Below, piece by piece: positions 6,502 through 9,487 of a stretch of DNA of 9,487 nt. The notes under the pieces were generated by a model that saw only the letters and a program-made list of their open reading frames with translations, had not been told where the DNA came from and searched no databases. Position 1 is the first letter of the stretch. Each line of letters opens with the position of its first letter. Origin of the DNA: a bacterium (GTDB taxonomy: Bacteria > Zhuqueibacterota > Zhuqueibacteria > Residuimicrobiales > Residuimicrobiaceae); NCBI GenBank assembly GCA_012523655.1, contig JAAYTV010000129.1:1-9487 (forward strand), given 5' to 3'. A program made the translations under genes and the position numbers.

Positions 6502-7719
6502 TTATTTTTTCAGGCTCAGTCCGAAATTTTTAGCGGCCATGTCGGCGATGCTTTCGCCGATCGAGATCGACGCCGTGGCTGCGGGCGAGGGAGCGTTCAA
6601 CACATGGACCTGATGCTCTACCTCGACGATGCGAAAATCATCCACCAGCGCGCCATCGGGTTCCAGCGCCTGAGCGCGCACCCCGGCCCCGCCGGGTATC
6701 ACGTCGTCATAGCCGATGGCCGGCACCAGTCTTTGCAGTGCCGAAACAAACGCCTTTTTATTGAAAGAGCGGTAAAATTCTCCCAGCCCCATCTTCCAGA
6801 ATTTAAGCGCCATCAGCCAGAATCCGCCGTACAGGCCGAACTGCAGCGTGTCCACCAGGGAAAAGCTGGTCTTGTGATAACCCTCCCGTTTGAAAGACAG
6901 CACCGCATTGGGCCCGGCCTCTCTGCCGCCTTTGATCATGCGCGTGAAATGAACGCCGAGAAAGGGAAAGCGCGGATCCGGAACCGGGTAGATGAGATGG
7001 TTGATCAGATAGTGTTTTTCCTTAATCACCTCATAGTACTCGCCGCGAAAGGGGATGATCTGCAACCCGGGTTTGACCCCGCAGCGCCGGGCGATTCGGT
7101 CGGATTGCAGACCGCCGCAATTGATCAAATTCCGGCAGGCGATATCCCCCTGGTTGGTGTTGAGGATCAGCTGATTCTGCTCTCGTTTCAGGGATAGAAA
7201 ACGAGTGCCGGTTCTGACCTCCCCGTTCTCCTGAATGATGCGGCTGAAGGCCTCGCTGACCACCAGGTAATCGACGATGCCGGTCTCCTCCACATGCAGG
7301 CCGGCGATGCCGGCGACATGGTGTTCGTACTCGGTCATCTCTTCCCGGTTCAGTCGCCGTAGATTCTTCAGTCCGTTGGCAAGGCCCCGGCGTTCGAGCT
7401 CCTGCAGCGCCGGCAGTTCGCTCTCCTGAGTGGCGACCACTACTTTACCGCACCGGTCCACAGGGATTTGGTGCTCTCTGCAAAAGCGATACATGGCCTC
7501 GCGGCCGGCCACGCAGTTGAGCGCTTTAAGAGAGCCCGGTTTGTAATACAGCCCGGAGTGAATAACCCCACTGTTATTGCCGGTCTGGTGAGCGGACAGC
7601 TTTTTTTCCGCTTCGATGACCAGCACGGACGCCGTGAATTTTTTACTCAACGCCATGGCCGTGGCTAATCCGACGATGCCTCCACCGATCACAACCACAT
7701 CATAGGTTTTCGGGCTCAT
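6502..7719 (-). CDS. lhgO: L-2-hydroxyglutarate oxidase/dehydrogenase (LhgO family)
   Basis: A 405-residue FAD-dependent enzyme of the DAO/GlpD superfamily that oxidises L-2-hydroxyglutarate to 2-oxoglutarate; E. coli LhgO passes the electrons to the quinone pool at the inner membrane. The FAD-binding fold is at the N-terminus: VVVIGGGIVGLATA (residues 8-21) with E36 ending the second strand. The family signature HQTGNNSGVIHSGLYYKPGS is at 44-63. The C-terminal GGAGVRAQAL (343-352) and NAPSPAATASI (375-385) match the L-2-hydroxyglutarate dehydrogenase pattern closely. Length is normal. The start is at 7719, because AAGGAG (complement of 7727-7732) lies seven bases upstream; an in-frame ATG at 7746 would add nine residues but has no ribosome binding site. 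It follows the serine hydrolase gene by 43 bp on the same strand, probably as one transcript. No lysine-degradation partner (such as glutarate hydroxylase CsiD) is visible, so it may act as a metabolite-repair enzyme here. Confidence 0.93.
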   Translation of the reverse strand: MSPKTYDVVVIGGGIVGLATAMALSKKFTASVLVIEAEKKLSAHQTGNNSGVIHSGLYYKPGSLKALNCVAGREAMYRFCREHQIPVDRCGKVVVATQESELPALQELERRGLANGLKNLRRLNREEMTEYEHHVAGIAGLHVEETGIVDYLVVSEAFSRIIQENGEVRTGTRFLSLKREQNQLILNTNQGDIACRNLINCGGLQSDRIARRCGVKPGLQIIPFRGEYYEVIKEKHYLINHLIYPVPDPRFPFLGVHFTRMIKGGREAGPNAVLSFKREGYHKTSFSLVDTLQFGLYGGFWLMALKFWKMGLGEFYRSFNKKAFVSALQRLVPAIGYDDVIPGGAGVRAQALEPDGALVDDFRIVEVEHQVHVLNAPSPAATASISIGESIADMAAKNFGLSLKK

Positions 7720-7726
7720 TTCTTCG

Positions 7727-7732
7727 CTCCTT
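7727..7732 (-). promoter_or_regulatory. Ribosome binding site that decides the LhgO start
   Basis: Read on the - strand, AAGGAG lies seven bases before the ATG at 7719-7717. The upstream in-frame ATG at 7746-7744 has no such site, so the shorter protein is favoured. Confidence 0.8.
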
Positions 7733-7754
7733 GAAAAGAAATACATCCATTGGG

Positions 7755-7784
7755 GATGAACGTCACTGACCGCTGGCGTTCATC
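7755..7784 (-). repeat. Perfect 8-bp inverted repeat over the serine hydrolase stop codon
   Basis: GATGAACG (7755-7762) and CGTTCATC (7777-7784) are exact reverse complements. The stem extends inward by one G-T wobble and two Watson-Crick pairs to 11 base pairs around an 8-base loop. On the - strand it covers the last codons and the stop (7765-7763) of the serine hydrolase gene and ends about 35 bases before the LhgO start. No T-tract follows. It may protect or process the mRNA between the two genes, or partly terminate transcription. Confidence 0.5.
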
Positions 7785-8698
7785 AGCTGAAATATTTTTC
7801 TCGACAATGCACTGTATTTGGGCAACGCCTCTTGAGCCGGCAGGGGTAGAAAACAAGCAACCACGTAGCGCACCCGGCCGGTGTCGACAATGCCTACGTC
7901 ATGGGTCCATGCGGCGTACCATCCGGTCTTGTGATAGAACATGGCATCCGCCGGCAGTCCACTGGCCAGCTTGGATTTGTCCAGCTGTCTGCCTAAGAGC
8001 GTCAACATCTGCTGGCTGACCCAGGGATTGACCAGTTGACGGGTGTAAATTTTGTAGAGAAAGTCAGCCGCATGCAGGGCGCAGGTCTCTGTTCCGCGGA
8101 TCGTTTTATACTCAGGATCCTCATGCTTCCTGCTTAAAAACTTGCGGGTCACTTCGCTGCCACGCCAACCATACGCCTGCATCATCGCATTGATGCTTTC
8201 ACGCTGCGCCAGATCGATGAGGCAGTTCGCCGCCGTGTTGTCGCTGCGGGTGATCATCAGGTCAAGCAGGTAATGGACCGTCACGGTATCCCCCGGCTGC
8301 AGAACCGGCCGCGGATCCCAGCGAATCTCTCTGACCGTATCCACGCAGTTGGGAAAGGCGATGACGTAGGTATCGGTCAGGGTTAGGCCGCCCCGGGATA
8401 TTTTTTCCAACACGGCGGCTGCAACGTACATCTTGTAAACCGACGCCGGGTAGATAAAGTTGTCCATGTTTACGCCGGCCAGCCGCGGCCTGCGAGAGTT
8501 CAGGTCAATGACCGCCAGGGATATTCGCTCTATACCGTCCTCCCCTGTATCGAAATCGCCTTGCAATCCGAGCTCTTGAACGATCTGTACAAGCTTTTGG
8601 CCAAGTCGGTCATCGATACGGTAATAAGAGGGGATGGTCGTTTCCCCGGCGCGCGCACCGCTGCAGAGCAGGACGATCAGCAAAGTGATAATTTTCAT
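7763..8698 (-). CDS. Secreted serine hydrolase with class A beta-lactamase fold
   Basis: A 311-residue exported protein. The signal peptide is MKIITLLIVLLCSGARA with an AxA-type cleavage site (A15-R-A17); C12 is not in a proper lipobox, so a soluble periplasmic enzyme is more likely than a lipoprotein. The three active-site motifs of penicillin-recognising serine enzymes are present: SVYK (S86, K89), SDN (152-154) and KTG (257-259). Their spacing (66 and 105 residues) is close to that of class A beta-lactamases (60 and 104 in TEM numbering). The omega loop is unlike true class A enzymes: there is no ExxLN, only HEDPEY (192-197), about four residues shorter than expected. E193 or E196 might replace the general base. 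Beta-lactamase activity is therefore uncertain; a peptidase or esterase of the same fold is equally possible. The ribosome binding site is weak (AAAGG about five bases upstream). It lies first in a two-gene unit with LhgO. Confidence 0.87.
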   Translation of the reverse strand: MKIITLLIVLLCSGARAGETTIPSYYRIDDRLGQKLVQIVQELGLQGDFDTGEDGIERISLAVIDLNSRRPRLAGVNMDNFIYPASVYKMYVAAAVLEKISRGGLTLTDTYVIAFPNCVDTVREIRWDPRPVLQPGDTVTVHYLLDLMITRSDNTAANCLIDLAQRESINAMMQAYGWRGSEVTRKFLSRKHEDPEYKTIRGTETCALHAADFLYKIYTRQLVNPWVSQQMLTLLGRQLDKSKLASGLPADAMFYHKTGWYAAWTHDVGIVDTGRVRYVVACFLPLPAQEALPKYSALSRKIFQLMNASGQ

Positions 8699-8743
8699 GA
8701 CGGCCTTTGACCAGCTGATCCGACGGAATAAAAATATTCGAAG

Positions 8744-8772
8744 AAAGTAGAAAAGAAAAAGATAAGGTACAA
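8744..8772 (-). promoter_or_regulatory. Candidate promoter for the serine hydrolase gene
   Basis: On the - strand TTGTAC (8772-8767) and TACTTT (8749-8744) are separated by 17 bases and lie 46 bases or more before the start codon. Matches to the sigma-70 boxes are only 4/6 and 3/6. Position and the T-rich non-coding context support it, sequence only weakly. Confidence 0.25.
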
Positions 8773-8857
8773 CAGAAAAATAAAAACAGGTCTATTTTTC
8801 TTCACGGCCCTATGGGATTCATTGAATGGCCGCACCGTCCTCGGACTGGTCCCCTCC

Positions 8858-8894
8858 GCCGGTGCGCTTTGTTCGCCGGCTCCCTTTTCTGTTT
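8858..8894 (+). terminator. Terminator-like hairpin upstream of the NfnA-like gene
   Basis: GCCGGTG (8858-8864) pairs with CGCCGGC (8874-8880) through seven pairs, one a G-T, around a 9-base loop. It is followed by the T-rich stretch 8881-8894. This is the layout of a weak intrinsic terminator, yet it stands before a gene rather than after one, which would fit an attenuator in a leader. Its left arm overlaps the right arm of another hairpin (8831-8837 with 8860-8866), so the two cannot form together. Confidence 0.3.
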
Positions 8895-8920
8895 GAATTA
8901 ATGCGAGAATTTTGTACTTT
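8893..8920 (+). promoter_or_regulatory. Candidate promoter next to the NfnA-like gene
   Basis: TTGAAT (8893-8898), a 16-base spacer and TACTTT (8915-8920) could form a weak sigma-70-like promoter giving a leader of only about 20 bases. The same -10 sequence, TACTTT, occurs in the candidate promoter of the divergent gene. If this is the true promoter, the hairpins upstream are not transcribed and would be operators or chance. Confidence 0.25.
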
Positions 8921-8948
8921 ATGAAAACGGCATAAATCGGGAAAGAAA

Positions 8949-9487
8949 ATGCAACCGGAACTCTACACCATCCTTACTAAAACTCTCATCGCCCCCAACG
9001 TAACGCGCTTCGATGTCTATGTCCCAGAGATCGCACGCAAACGCCGGGCCGGTCAGTTCGTCATCATCCGCGTCTGGGAGGGCGGAGAGCGCATCCCGCT
9101 GACCATCGCGGACGCAGACCCACAAGCTGGAACCATCACGCTGATCTCTCAGAGCGTGGGCAGAACCACCCGACTGTTGGCGGAGAAACAGGTTGGAGAA
9201 AAATTGCAGGATGTGGTCGGTCCTTTGGGTACCGCCACCCATATTGAAAAGTGGGGCACAGTGGTCTGCATCGGCGGCGGCATCGGCGCCGCGCCGCTGC
9301 ATCCCATCGCCCAGGCGGTCAAACACGCGGGCAACTATCTGATCGCCATCCTCGGCGCACGCACTCGCGAACTGATCATTCTGGAAAAAGAGATCCGCGC
9401 CATCAGTGATGAGATGATCATCACGACCGACGACGGCAGCTACGGGGACAAGGGGTTGGTGACCCAGGCGCTGCAAAAGCTGATCGA
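8949..9487 (+). CDS. NfnA/SudB-type ferredoxin-NADP reductase subunit, 5' part
   Basis: The reading frame stays open from ATG 8949 to the window edge, giving 179 residues of a protein that is normally about 280-300 long. It is the FAD/NAD-binding chain of the sulfide dehydrogenase/NADH-dependent ferredoxin:NADP oxidoreductase family, related to the dihydroorotate dehydrogenase electron-transfer subunit (PyrK). Visible marks are AGQFVIIRVWEGGERIPLTI (34-53, where RxPLT binds FAD), GPLG (91-94), the nucleotide-binding CIGGGIGAAPLHPIAQA (107-123), LGARTRELIILE (135-146) and TDDGSYGDKGLVT (160-172). The cysteines of the [2Fe-2S] cluster expected near the C-terminus lie beyond the window. An in-frame TGA at 8922 with no other start codon after it fixes the ATG at 8949; the ribosome binding site is weak (GGGAAAG, 8939-8945). 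In NfnAB this chain works in flavin-based electron bifurcation linking NADH, NADPH and ferredoxin; the NfnB partner would be expected next, outside the window. Confidence 0.9.
   Translation, partial: MQPELYTILTKTLIAPNVTRFDVYVPEIARKRRAGQFVIIRVWEGGERIPLTIADADPQAGTITLISQSVGRTTRLLAEKQVGEKLQDVVGPLGTATHIEKWGTVVCIGGGIGAAPLHPIAQAVKHAGNYLIAILGARTRELIILEKEIRAISDEMIITTDDGSYGDKGLVTQALQKLI

Larger units (their letters stand above)
8699..8948. other. Divergent intergenic region rich in inverted repeats
   Basis: This 250-bp gap separates the - strand serine hydrolase from the + strand flavoprotein gene and must hold the promoters of both. The left half is strongly A-rich on the + strand (8727-8788). Inverted repeats found by eye are AGAAAAATA (8774-8782) with TATTTTTCT (8793-8801), CGGCC (8805-8809) with GGCCG (8828-8832), ATTCA-T-TGAAT (8817-8827), CGCACCG (8831-8837) with CGGTGCG (8860-8866), and GCCGGTG (8858-8864) with CGCCGGC (8874-8880, one G-T pair). 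A possible + strand promoter is TTGACC (8707-8712), 16 bases, TAAAAA (8729-8734). No convincing small gene was seen. Confidence 0.55.

Noticed and set aside
6475..7197. Open + strand frame of 240 codons antisense to the LhgO gene.
   Set aside because: LhgO motifs on the - strand are unmistakable. The opposite frame gives a low-complexity, histidine- and glutamine-rich product without a ribosome binding site.
7763..8698. Calling the serine hydrolase a lipoprotein because of the cysteine at residue 12.
   Set aside because: The residue before the cysteine is Leu, not Gly/Ala/Ser, so it does not fit a lipobox; an ARA signal peptidase I site follows.
8921..8935. Four-codon open frame (ATG AAA ACG GCA TAA) just before the NfnA-like gene, considered as a leader peptide.
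   Set aside because: It lacks a ribosome binding site and codon runs typical of attenuator peptides, and may overlap the transcription start.

Overview
The window reads as chromosomal DNA of a Gram-negative bacterium. The evidence is two exported proteins with outer-membrane character, signal peptides, good AGGAG-type ribosome binding sites and a moderately GC-rich composition (above 50% by eye). Nothing fixes the phylum. An LhgO-type oxidase together with an NfnA/SudB-type flavoprotein and a Wzi-like protein would suit an uncultured anaerobic or facultative lineage of the Bacteroidota/FCB kind, but that is a guess. I saw no rRNA, tRNA, CRISPR array, insertion sequence or phage gene.

Left part (66-6381, + strand): five co-directional genes concerned with surface polysaccharide. 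A Wzi-family outer-membrane protein is followed by three sugar-nucleotide genes: a Gfo/Idh/MocA dehydrogenase of WbpB type, an RmlA-type glucose-1-phosphate thymidylyltransferase, and a hexapeptide-repeat N-acetyltransferase of WbpD/FdtC type. The fifth gene overlaps the acetyltransferase by 4 bp and encodes a 742-residue exported protein that I cannot assign to a family. It appears to be built of Ig/IPT-like beta modules with a beta-barrel-like C-terminus. The set points to an N-acetylated amino sugar placed in a capsule or O-antigen-like polymer, but the aminotransferase and 4,6-dehydratase (or UDP-GlcNAc 6-dehydrogenase) needed to complete either known route are not in the window.

Right-middle part (6502-8698, - strand): two genes that converge on the polysaccharide set. 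A secreted serine hydrolase with class A beta-lactamase motifs is followed, 43 bp downstream, by an L-2-hydroxyglutarate oxidase (LhgO). A strong hairpin with no T-tract lies between the two converging gene sets.

Right end (8699-9487): a 250-bp divergent intergenic region rich in inverted repeats, then the 5' part of a + strand flavoprotein gene (NfnA/SudB type), cut by the window edge.

The most notable items are the unassigned 742-residue protein, the mixed sugar-pathway gene content, overlapping alternative hairpins upstream of the NfnA-like gene, and nested or perfect hairpins at several gene junctions.
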